Notes under the pieces: generated by a model
What the model was told of the DNA's origin: nothing
The model's database searches: none
Seen by the model: only the letters and a program-made list of their open reading frames with translations
Shown here: positions 57,631 to 64,000 of the stretch, piece after piece
Position numbering within the stretch: the first letter of the stretch is position 1
Layout of the letters: every line of letters starts with the position of its first letter
Program-made: the position numbers and the translations under genes
Assembly: GCA_016744435.1 (NCBI GenBank)
Contig: JADGEJ010000013.1
Location: 25,075 to 89,074, forward strand
Reading direction: 5' to 3'
DNA length: 64,000 nucleotides
Source: Lentibacter sp.
Lineage (GTDB): Bacteria > Pseudomonadota > Alphaproteobacteria > Rhodobacterales > Rhodobacteraceae

Positions 57631-57644
57631 TTGACATATATCAA
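57631..57644 (+). promoter_or_regulatory. FNR/DNR-type regulator box upstream of the octaheme gene
   Basis: TTGACATATATCAA fits the Crp/Fnr-family consensus TTGA(T/C)-N4-(A/G)TCAA, a near-perfect inverted repeat with four central bases. It is centred 83 bases upstream of the octaheme cytochrome GTG. A start site near 57679 would place it at -41.5, the class II activator position. This points to oxygen- or nitric-oxide-responsive control. Confidence 0.75.
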
Positions 57645-57720
57645 ATGCAGAATATTAAGGTGACGTTACTGTCCCTTTGAGGGAGTCGGCTCTGTCTCTC
57701 TTATTGAGGGGGAGGCTTTC

Positions 57721-59346
57721 GTGCACAAACGCGTTTTCAAAATTCTGGGTCTTGCGGCGGTTGTTGGGGCCTATGCGCTTGGCGTTTCGGCGCAGCAAAG
57801 CCAGCCCAACACGACAACTGCGGATCACAGCAAGTTTAAGATCCTTCAGCAAGACTTCAAGTCAGGCCCCGCAGTGACAGAAGCCTGCGTCAGTTGCCAC
57901 ACGCAGGCCGACGATCAGTTTATGCATTCGATCCATTTCAAGTGGGACTATGACCACCCAGAGACTGGCCAGAAGCTCGGCAAGCGCAATGTGATCAACG
58001 CATTTTGCGGCTCGGTCGCGGGCAACGAGCCACGCTGCACAAGTTGCCATGCGGGCTATGGCTGGGAGGACATGTCAAAAGCCCCCGAAGAGCAGGAAGT
58101 CACCGCTGACTGCCTCGTCTGCCACGACACCTCAGGCCAGTATACCAAGACATCAACAGGCGCGGGCCATCCGCCGCTTGATCCGGTGCCCGAAAAAGCC
58201 AAGACGATCACAGGCGCCAAGGCTTGGGCGGTTGACCTTACCAAAGCCGCCCAGAGCGTGGGCGCGCCGACACGCGAAAACTGCGGCAACTGCCACTTCT
58301 ACGGCGGCGGCGGTGACAACGTGAAGCACGGCGATCTGAGCTCCGTGCTCTACAACCCGTCGATCGACGTTGATGTGCACATGTCGCCTGACGGCGAAAA
58401 CATGACATGCGCAACATGCCACGTCTCAGACCAGCACCAGTGGTCAGGCTCGCGCTACAATGTGATGGCCTCTGATGCCCATAGCGAAACACTCAAGCCC
58501 GGAGAGCGGCGCGATGTCGCGACTTGCCAAAGCTGTCACGGAACCGAGCCGCACCCCGCAAGCCTGATGGGCGCAAAGCTCAACAACCACACTGACATGC
58601 TGGCCTGTCAGACATGCCATATCCCCGAGTTTGCCAAGGGCGGCGTGCCGACCAAAACACTTTGGGATTGGTCAACAGCTGGCAAGCTAGACGAGAACGG
58701 CAAGCCGATCCATGAGGACAATTACACCTCATCAACGGGCGAGAAGATGCACACTTATCTCTCGACAAAGGGCCATTTTGACTACGGCGAAAACGTTGTG
58801 CCTTACTACGCATGGTTTGATGGGCAGGTTGAGTACACCACCAAAGACAAAACCATCGACCCGAGCCAAACAGTTGACGTGAACGCCATCAAAGGCACGC
58901 GCGGCGATGGCGTGTCGCGCATCTGGCCCTTCAAGCGCATGGTTGGCCGTCAGCCCTTTGACAGCGTCAACAACAAGCTGGTTTACACCCATGTTTGGGG
59001 CCCAACCACCGACACAGCCCTCTGGACAAACTTCGACTGGGCCAAGGCCATCGACGCGGGCATGGAAGCTGCGGGCGAAGAGTACTCAGGCGAGTTCGGC
59101 TTCGTGGATACCTATATGTACTGGCCTATCACCCATATGGTTGCACCTGCCGAACAGGCGCTTGATTGCGAGAGCTGCCATGCCAAAGATGGCCGCCTTG
59201 CGGGTGTGCCCGGCGTGCATATGCCCGGCACACGGCCCTTTGGCACGGCCTCACTGCTCGGCATCGCCATGGTGCTTGCCGCGCTTGCGGGCGTGCTTGG
59301 CCACTTGGCTGTGCGGGTGTTGAGCAAAAAAGAACGGGAGCATTGA
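57721..59346 (+). CDS. Octaheme c-type cytochrome, tetrathionate reductase (OTR) family
   Basis: Periplasmic multiheme reductase. The 541 residues have a signal peptide (about 1-24, ending LGVSAQQ), then eight CXXCH sites at 56, 106, 131, 188, 230, 269, 296 and 483, and a C-terminal hydrophobic helix (about 512-534) that should anchor it to the membrane. Eight CXXCH with no CXXCK fits the octaheme tetrathionate reductase family, which in Shewanella also reduces nitrite and hydroxylamine in vitro. It starts with GTG behind GGGGGAGG. A cytochrome b gene follows one base later; an FNR-type box lies upstream. Confidence 0.85.
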   Translation: MHKRVFKILGLAAVVGAYALGVSAQQSQPNTTTADHSKFKILQQDFKSGPAVTEACVSCHTQADDQFMHSIHFKWDYDHPETGQKLGKRNVINAFCGSVAGNEPRCTSCHAGYGWEDMSKAPEEQEVTADCLVCHDTSGQYTKTSTGAGHPPLDPVPEKAKTITGAKAWAVDLTKAAQSVGAPTRENCGNCHFYGGGGDNVKHGDLSSVLYNPSIDVDVHMSPDGENMTCATCHVSDQHQWSGSRYNVMASDAHSETLKPGERRDVATCQSCHGTEPHPASLMGAKLNNHTDMLACQTCHIPEFAKGGVPTKTLWDWSTAGKLDENGKPIHEDNYTSSTGEKMHTYLSTKGHFDYGENVVPYYAWFDGQVEYTTKDKTIDPSQTVDVNAIKGTRGDGVSRIWPFKRMVGRQPFDSVNNKLVYTHVWGPTTDTALWTNFDWAKAIDAGMEAAGEEYSGEFGFVDTYMYWPITHMVAPAEQALDCESCHAKDGRLAGVPGVHMPGTRPFGTASLLGIAMVLAALAGVLGHLAVRVLSKKEREH

Positions 59347-59347
59347 G

Positions 59348-60052
59348 ATGGCTGTTGAGAAGAAGGCCGTGTCTGAGACTAAGACCGAGACTGAGATGAG
59401 CCTGCGCAGCGTCAAAGTCTATCCTCGCTTTGAGCGGCTTTGGCACTGGGCGCAAATGGCGCTGATCATGGTGCTTTTGTTCACGGGGCTCGCGATCAGT
59501 GGTATTCACAATCTGCTGCCCTTTGGCCCGGCGGTTATGCTGCACACGGTTGCCGCGCTCACGCTGTTGACGCTCTGGATTTTCGCAACCTTCTGGCTCT
59601 TTACCACAGGCGCTTGGAAGCAGTTCATCCCCAAGATCGAGGGTATGATCGAAGTTGCCAAGTTCTACGCTTGGGGCGTCTTCAAGGGCGAAGAGCACCC
59701 CTACAAGAAGATGTTCTGGCGCAAGCATAACCCCTTGCAAGCGGCGACATACTTTGGCCTCAAGTGGTTTGTTTTCCCCGCGATCTGGAGCACGGGGCTG
59801 CTCTACCTGAGCTATAATTTCTGGGCCGACAGCGTTGGCAACGCCAGTTTCTGGATCTGGGTGATCGCCAATCTGCACATCCTCAGCGCTTATGTGATAG
59901 CGGCCTTCGTGATCGTGCATGTTTACTTGCTCACGGTCGGGCACGGCTTTCGCGCCCACGTGCGCCCGATGATCACAGGGTATGATGAGATCGAGCTTAC
60001 TCCTGAACAGGAAGCCTACCTCGAAACCAACGAGCCTGAGCGGCTGCGCTAG
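59348..60052 (+). CDS. Cytochrome b (b561/formate dehydrogenase gamma-like) partner
   Basis: A 234-residue membrane protein with four main hydrophobic segments (about 34-55, 60-86, 130-160, 165-195) and histidines placed for b hemes (YPRFERLWHWAQMALI; MLHTVAALTLLTLW; NLHILSAYVIAAFVIVHVYL). Such proteins oxidise quinol and pass electrons to a periplasmic c-type enzyme. Its start is two bases after the octaheme gene stop, so the two are one operon and probably one complex. Its stop overlaps that of the convergent di-heme cytochrome gene (CTAG). Confidence 0.88.
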   Translation: MAVEKKAVSETKTETEMSLRSVKVYPRFERLWHWAQMALIMVLLFTGLAISGIHNLLPFGPAVMLHTVAALTLLTLWIFATFWLFTTGAWKQFIPKIEGMIEVAKFYAWGVFKGEEHPYKKMFWRKHNPLQAATYFGLKWFVFPAIWSTGLLYLSYNFWADSVGNASFWIWVIANLHILSAYVIAAFVIVHVYLLTVGHGFRAHVRPMITGYDEIELTPEQEAYLETNEPERLR

Positions 60053-60951
60053 TCGTCCGCACCAAGCGCTTTTAGATAGGCCGCGATTGCTGCGCGGTCT
60101 TCGGGCGGCAGTTTGCTCATGTTTTCGATCACGTTAACCATATGGCCACCGGCGCTGTCGTAGTCGGGGGTAAAGCCGCTCTCAAGATAGTAGGCAATGT
60201 CCTTCGCGCTCCACTCAAGCGCATGGATGGCAGGCACGCGGCCCTCGCCAGACGGATCAGCAGCGCCCGCCAGCCATTTGTCATACTGCAGGCCGCCCAC
60301 AGCATTGCGAGGCGTGTGGCATTCGCCGCAGTGGCCAAGCGCTTCTACGAGGGTGCGGCCCCGTAGCAAGGCTGGGTCATCAAGCGGCACAGACGCCACC
60401 CAATAGTCGCTCGTGAACGCCAACTTCCAAAGGCCAAGGCCGCGGCGGATGTTGAAGGGAAAGCCTACTTCGTGAGCTTTGCTCGGCATGTCAGAAGCGG
60501 GCAGGCTTTGCAGAAAAACATGCAAGTCTTTGATGTCTTGCAAGCCTGATCCACTCAGTTTGAGACGAACATAGGAGCCGTAAGGGAAAGCTGGGTAGTA
60601 GTGTTGGCCTGTCGGTGAAACTCCATAGATCATAGCGTTGGCCAGCTCTAGTGTGCTCCAAGTGCCGATGCCTTGGGCGCGGTCGGGCGTTATGTTGGGG
60701 GCAATGAACGTGCCAAACGGTGAGGGGAAGCGCTGCCCGCCTGACAGCACGAGCTTGTCTTTGCCCTCAGCGCCGGGGCTGGCATGACAGCTCGCACAGC
60801 CCGCCGCGTGAAACACTTGCTCGCCATTGACTGCATCACCTTTCAGGCCAGCCATGGCGGCATCAGGCAGGGTTTGGGGCGCTGAAAGCATCCAGAACAC
60901 AGCAAAGCCGATAGCTGCGAAGGCCAAAATCCTAACCATCCATCTGCGCAT
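60049..60951 (-). CDS. Di-heme cytochrome c, membrane-anchored
   Basis: A 300-residue protein with an N-terminal hydrophobic anchor or uncleaved signal (about 5-23) and two heme sites, CASCH at 52-56 and CGECH at 208-212, with downstream methionine-containing segments. The layout resembles the cytochrome subunits of membrane dehydrogenases. AAGGAG precedes the ATG. Its 3' end meets cytochrome b tail-to-tail, while on its own strand it follows hpt and a small gene, so it may belong to either context functionally. Confidence 0.85.
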   Translation of the reverse strand: MRRWMVRILAFAAIGFAVFWMLSAPQTLPDAAMAGLKGDAVNGEQVFHAAGCASCHASPGAEGKDKLVLSGGQRFPSPFGTFIAPNITPDRAQGIGTWSTLELANAMIYGVSPTGQHYYPAFPYGSYVRLKLSGSGLQDIKDLHVFLQSLPASDMPSKAHEVGFPFNIRRGLGLWKLAFTSDYWVASVPLDDPALLRGRTLVEALGHCGECHTPRNAVGGLQYDKWLAGAADPSGEGRVPAIHALEWSAKDIAYYLESGFTPDYDSAGGHMVNVIENMSKLPPEDRAAIAAYLKALGADD

Positions 60952-61016
60952 GCCCTGTCTCCTTACCGCATATAGGATACAGCCTTATCGGGTTGCGACA
61001 AGGGTGGCGGCTATCA

Positions 61017-61199
61017 CTATGGCTTGAGGCGAATGCGTGGTTGTTTGTCGAGCGTGAGCGCCTCGGGCCAGCCGATGAAGCGCTCGATACCGACGATGAT
61101 GAGGCAGACGACAACAACTGCCAGCACCAGTTTTACACGCTTGGCCGAGGGCGGGTGGCGCGCCCAATGAGCCATGCGCAGGAAGTGCCGCGGGTTCAT
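61017..61199 (-). CDS. Small membrane protein, 60 residues
   Basis: A 60-residue protein with a basic N-terminus (MNPRHFLRMAHWARHPPSAK), one helix (LVLAVVVVCLIIVGIERFI) and a short tail. Its start lies three bases after the hpt stop, so it is translated with hpt. I recall a similar protein (RNPPS..RVKLV then one helix and GIE) downstream of hpt in other Rhodobacterales, which supports it. Unknown function. Confidence 0.75.
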   Translation of the reverse strand: MNPRHFLRMAHWARHPPSAKRVKLVLAVVVVCLIIVGIERFIGWPEALTLDKQPRIRLKP

Positions 61200-61202
61200 C
61201 CC

Positions 61203-61748
61203 TCAGGCGCCATCTGTAAAACGCACCTTGCCAATATAGGGCAGGTTGCGGTTGCGCTGCGCAAAGTCGATGCCGTAGCCCACGACAAACTCATCGGGGA
61301 TCTCAAAGCCGATCCAGTCAGCCCTCACACCCGTCTCGCGCCTTGTGGGCTTATCAAGCAGAGCAATGGTGCGCAGCTTGCGCGGCTTGCGGCTTTCCAG
61401 CAGGTGAATCACGTGTTCAAGCGTGTATCCTGTGTCGACGATGTCTTCGACAACCAGCACATCGCGGCCCTCAATCTGGCCTCTGATGTCTTTCAGAATC
61501 CGCACCTCGCGGCTGCTTTCCATGCCGTCGCCATATGACGACGCCTCTAAAAAGTCGACTTCCACAGGCATGTCGATCTCGCGCACGAGATCAGCGATAA
61601 ACACAAACGAGCCGCGCAGCAGGCCGACAACCACCAGCTTGTCGGTGTCTGCAAATTCTTCCTGAATGGCGCGGCTCAGCTCTTCGATGCGCGCAGCAAT
61701 CGTTTTGGCCGAGATCATAACGTCGATCACATATGGTCGGTGCGGCAT
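61203..61748 (-). CDS. hpt: Hypoxanthine phosphoribosyltransferase
   Basis: Salvages hypoxanthine (and guanine) with PRPP. The start [20 protein letters not shown] (ATG 61748) has AAGGGGG upstream; the longer frame to 62039 overlaps the divergent START-domain gene and is rejected. The 181 residues carry [18 protein letters not shown] and the PRPP loop [17 protein letters not shown], and the C-terminal [19 protein letters not shown]. Confidence 0.95.
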   Translation of the reverse strand: MPHRPYVIDVMISAKTIAARIEELSRAIQEEFADTDKLVVVGLLRGSFVFIADLVREIDMPVEVDFLEASSYGDGMESSREVRILKDIRGQIEGRDVLVVEDIVDTGYTLEHVIHLLESRKPRKLRTIALLDKPTRRETGVRADWIGFEIPDEFVVGYGIDFAQRNRNLPYIGKVRFTDGA

Positions 61749-61817
61749 GCTACCCCCTTGATTTTCCGGCCCTAGCATACGAAATGAACAGGCACCCGCA
61801 ATGCCAAAAGGGCCAAT

Positions 61818-62261
61818 ATGCCAAAGCACGCTGAAACGAGAGTTTTGCCCTATAGCGCAGAGCAGATGTATGCGCTTGTCGCCGATGTCGCACGGTACCC
61901 CGCGTTTTTGCCGTGGTGCTCGGCCGCGAGGGTGCGCTCGGTGACGCCATGTGAGGGCGGCGAAGTGATGCTGGCCGACTTGGTGATCGGCTTTCAAGTC
62001 TTCCGCGAGCGCTTTGGCAGCCGTGTCGGGCTGTTTCATGAGGCGATGCGGATCGAGACCGAATATCTTGATGGGCCATTCAAATACATGCTGTCAAATT
62101 GGAATTTCAAAGACACTGAAGAGGGCTGCGAAGTGGCGTTTGATGTCGATTTTGAGTTCAAGAATATCATCTTGCAGAAAGCCGCTGGCCTGTTCTTTTT
62201 TGAGGCCATGCAGCGGATCGTAAAGGCCTTTGAAGCCCGCGCGCACGAGTTGTACGGATGA
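61818..62261 (+). CDS. Ubiquinone-binding START-domain protein (Coq10/RatA family)
   Basis: Small START-fold protein that binds ubiquinone and supports respiration; the same family is labelled RatA toxin in gamma-proteobacteria. The 147 residues show [40 protein letters not shown] and the C-terminal [27 protein letters not shown] precedes the ATG. No antitoxin partner lies beside it, so the Coq10-like role is favoured. Its stop overlaps the MmgE/PrpD start. Confidence 0.88.
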   Translation: MPKHAETRVLPYSAEQMYALVADVARYPAFLPWCSAARVRSVTPCEGGEVMLADLVIGFQVFRERFGSRVGLFHEAMRIETEYLDGPFKYMLSNWNFKDTEEGCEVAFDVDFEFKNIILQKAAGLFFFEAMQRIVKAFEARAHELYG

Positions 62262-63535
62262 GTGCGCTCGAGAAGCTGACAGCATTCTACGCCAGCCAGA
62301 AAGAGGCCGAACTGCCCGAAAGCGCTTTGGCCATCATGCGGCTCTGCTTGCTTGACTGGCTGATCGTATCGCGCGCCGCTTCGGGCGACGCGGTGGCTGA
62401 GAGCGCGCTGACTTACGCGCGCAGCCAAGGGCAGGGAGACGCTACGCTGTTTTTCGGCGGCACTGCCCCCCCGCGCATCGCCGCTCTAGCCAATGGCACG
62501 GTGTCTCACGCGCTTGACTATGATGACACGCATTTCGCCCATATCGGCCATGTTAGCACCGTGGTTATCCCCGCAGCGCTGGCTATGGGGCAGGCGCGCG
62601 GGGCAAGCTTTGAGCGCATTTTGCGCGCCGCCCTCATGGGGGCTGAAGCCGCGACGCGAACTGGCATCTGGCTGGGCCGTGATCACTACCAGATCGGCTT
62701 TCACCAGACAGCGACGGCGGGCGCGATTGGGGCTGCTGTTGCGGCAAGTGTTGCGGCCGGCTTGCCCGATGCGCGCGCCGCTCTCACCAACGCAGCGGGC
62801 TTTGCGGCGGGCCTCAAGGCGCAGTTCGGCACGCCGATGAAGCCTGTCAATGCGGGCATGGCAGCGGCCAACGGGGTTGAAGCTGTGCTGATGGCCGAGG
62901 CGGGGCTGTTCGGCTCTGAAAACGCGCTTGAGGCTCTTAACGCCACGCACCACGGCGAGGCTAACATGCGCGGCTTTGACGGGATTGGCGAGGCTTGGCT
63001 GTTTGAGCAGGTCACCCATAAGTTTCACCCCTGTTGCCATGGCACTCATGCGGCGATTGAGGCCATGATGGCGGGCTTGCAACAGCGGGCTGGCGCACCT
63101 GATCACGTGCAGATCACCACCCATCCACGCTGGATGAGTGTCTGCAACAAGCCCACACCGAGCGACCACTTGGAAGCCAAATTCTCCTACAAAGCGCTGG
63201 CGGCTTTGCTGATGCAAAACGGCGGGCAGGGCATTGACGATGCGGCGCTCAAAGGCTTGTTCCCGATGAGCAAGGATACAGAGGCGCTCATGGCGCGCAT
63301 TGATGTTGTTGCTGACGAGAGTATCTCTGAAGAGGCCACGCAAGTCGCGCTGACATGGGGTGGTGAGACGAAGACGTTTGAGCACAATCTGACTGCGCCA
63401 CTACCGTTCGAAACCCGTTTGCAAAAACTACTGAGCAAAGGTGATGCCGCTTTGGGGCAGGGTGACGCTGCGCGCTTTTGGAGTGCGATTGAAGCGGGTG
63501 ACTTGCCTGCATTGCTCACTGAGGTCACAAAATAA
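62258..63535 (+). CDS. MmgE/PrpD-family protein
   Basis: The family includes 2-methylcitrate dehydratase and related hydro-lyases or epimerases. The 425 residues show the family core (ALDYDDTHFAHIGHVSTVVI; HQTATAGAIGAAVAASVAAG; THKFHPCCHGTHAAIEAMM). The start overlaps the upstream stop by four bases. No other methylcitrate gene is nearby, so the substrate is open. A terminator for the convergent amt gene follows. Confidence 0.9.
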   Translation: MSALEKLTAFYASQKEAELPESALAIMRLCLLDWLIVSRAASGDAVAESALTYARSQGQGDATLFFGGTAPPRIAALANGTVSHALDYDDTHFAHIGHVSTVVIPAALAMGQARGASFERILRAALMGAEAATRTGIWLGRDHYQIGFHQTATAGAIGAAVAASVAAGLPDARAALTNAAGFAAGLKAQFGTPMKPVNAGMAAANGVEAVLMAEAGLFGSENALEALNATHHGEANMRGFDGIGEAWLFEQVTHKFHPCCHGTHAAIEAMMAGLQQRAGAPDHVQITTHPRWMSVCNKPTPSDHLEAKFSYKALAALLMQNGGQGIDDAALKGLFPMSKDTEALMARIDVVADESISEEATQVALTWGGETKTFEHNLTAPLPFETRLQKLLSKGDAALGQGDAARFWSAIEAGDLPALLTEVTK

Positions 63536-63537
63536 AA

Positions 63538-63555
63538 CGGGCGCCGAAGCGCCCG
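63538..63555 (-). terminator. Rho-independent terminator of amt
   Basis: CGGGCGC, loop CGAA (TTCG on the minus strand), GCGCCCG. Read on the minus strand it is followed by TTTTATTTT, 29 bases after the amt stop. Confidence 0.85.
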
Positions 63556-63583
63556 CTCATCAGCCCTGACAGGCTGTCTCGCT

Positions 63584-64000
63584 TTATGATGCGTGGTCGT
63601 AAGCTCGCTCGCCGTGTACGGCCAAGTCGAGCCCGTTGACTTCGGTCTCTTGATCAACCCGCAAAGGCGTAACCAAGGCGCAGAGTTTCACCAGCACGTA
63701 GCTCACCACGAAGGTGAACACGCCGACAACAGCCAAGCCACCCAGTTGCGCGGCCCATGTGCCTTCGCCAAACACCGCGATCATGATGGTGCCGAAGATG
63801 CCGCCAACGCCGTGAACTGCAAACACATCCAGCGTGTCGTCGATCTTGAACCTGTTGCGGATCACCGTGACAGCTTCTTGGCAGAGGATGCCCGCGACAG
63901 CACCGATCAGCAGCGCTTCAAGCGGGCCAACAAAGCCCGAGGCTGGGGTGATCGAGGCGAGGCCTGCGATTGTGCCTGTGACGATGCCAACAAGCGAGGC
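63584..64000 (-). CDS. amt: Ammonium transporter, C-terminal part (runs off the window)
   Basis: Only the last 138 codons are inside the window; the frame is open to the right edge, so the 5' end lies beyond 64000. The visible part has ASLVGIVTGTIAGLASITPA, GPLEALLIGAVAGILC, the pore histidine segment DDTLDVFAVHGVGGIFGT and the cytoplasmic tail VTPLRVDQETEVNGLDLAVH with HGERAYDHAS at the end, typical of Amt/AmtB. A glnK gene, usually upstream, would be outside the window. Confidence 0.95.
   Translation of the reverse strand, partial: ASLVGIVTGTIAGLASITPASGFVGPLEALLIGAVAGILCQEAVTVIRNRFKIDDTLDVFAVHGVGGIFGTIMIAVFGEGTWAAQLGGLAVVGVFTFVVSYVLVKLCALVTPLRVDQETEVNGLDLAVHGERAYDHAS

Noticed and set aside
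61818..62261. RatA-type toxin of a toxin-antitoxin pair
   Set aside because: No antitoxin gene lies nearby and the sequence fits the Coq10 ubiquinone-binding family; the toxin label is a database habit.

Overview
The window reads as a chromosome segment of a marine alphaproteobacterium of the Rhodobacteraceae (roseobacter group). The evidence is gene order and family content: pyrH-frr-uppS-cdsA-dxr-rseP-bamA-ompH-fabZ-lpxA-lpxI-lpxB, a sciP-ctrA pair, MnmA, GluQRS and TrmFO, DUF1127, DUF6456 and DUF6477-type proteins, paired Lin0512 genes and a non-pyrrolysine MttB-family protein. Base composition is moderately GC-rich, GTG and TTG starts are frequent, and genes are tightly packed with many 4-base start/stop overlaps. 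There is no rRNA, no tRNA that I can see, no CRISPR array, no insertion sequence and no prophage.

Layout. 1-4.5 kb: small housekeeping genes (erpA, dgt, ssb, a lytic transglycosylase) and a VOC-family gene interrupted by an in-frame stop. 4.6-9.8 kb: a peptide/opine-type ABC importer on the minus strand (two permeases, a fused double ATPase) with no binding protein nearby. 10-13 kb: miaA and a divergent AraC regulator/exported SRPBCC pair. 13.2-25.5 kb: the envelope cluster (UMP kinase, ribosome recycling, isoprenoid and phospholipid synthesis, outer-membrane assembly, lipid A). 25.5-33.6 kb: mnmA, cell-cycle control (sciP, ctrA), DNA repair (ligA, recG), an iron-sulfur scaffold and hisI. 33.7-42.7 kb: tRNA modification genes, a decayed methyltransferase, a di-heme peroxidase, a shortened M24-like protein coupled to a nitrilase-family amidase, fatty-acid type enzymes and a MocR regulator divergent from a DUF1127 gene. 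42.9-51.5 kb: rplM-rpsI, TetR, polyphosphate kinase 2, homoserine acyltransferase, two EamA exporters, guaA. 51.6-57.6 kb: Lin0512 pair, MgtC, MttB-like methyltransferase, DUF6477/DUF6456, lipA. 57.6-61 kb: an octaheme cytochrome c, its cytochrome b partner and a di-heme cytochrome c. 61-64 kb: hpt, a ubiquinone-binding START protein, an MmgE/PrpD protein and the 3' end of an ammonium transporter.

The most distinctive system is the octaheme cytochrome (eight CXXCH motifs, C-terminal membrane anchor) with a cytochrome b immediately downstream, preceded by a near-perfect FNR-type box. It looks like an oxygen-regulated quinol-linked reductase for an oxidised sulfur or nitrogen compound. A second theme is gene decay: a methyltransferase with an internal deletion whose last codons still overlap the next gene, a VOC gene with one nonsense codon, and an M24-like gene that has lost its N-terminal domain. 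A third theme is small repeats: two copies of a 64-bp intergenic element, a double-hairpin element after two stop codons, and several 10-, 12- and 30-bp tandem arrays. Candidate operators (AraC direct repeats, MocR ATTGT/ACAAT sites, a perfect 15-bp palindrome) and a possible structured RNA are also reported.
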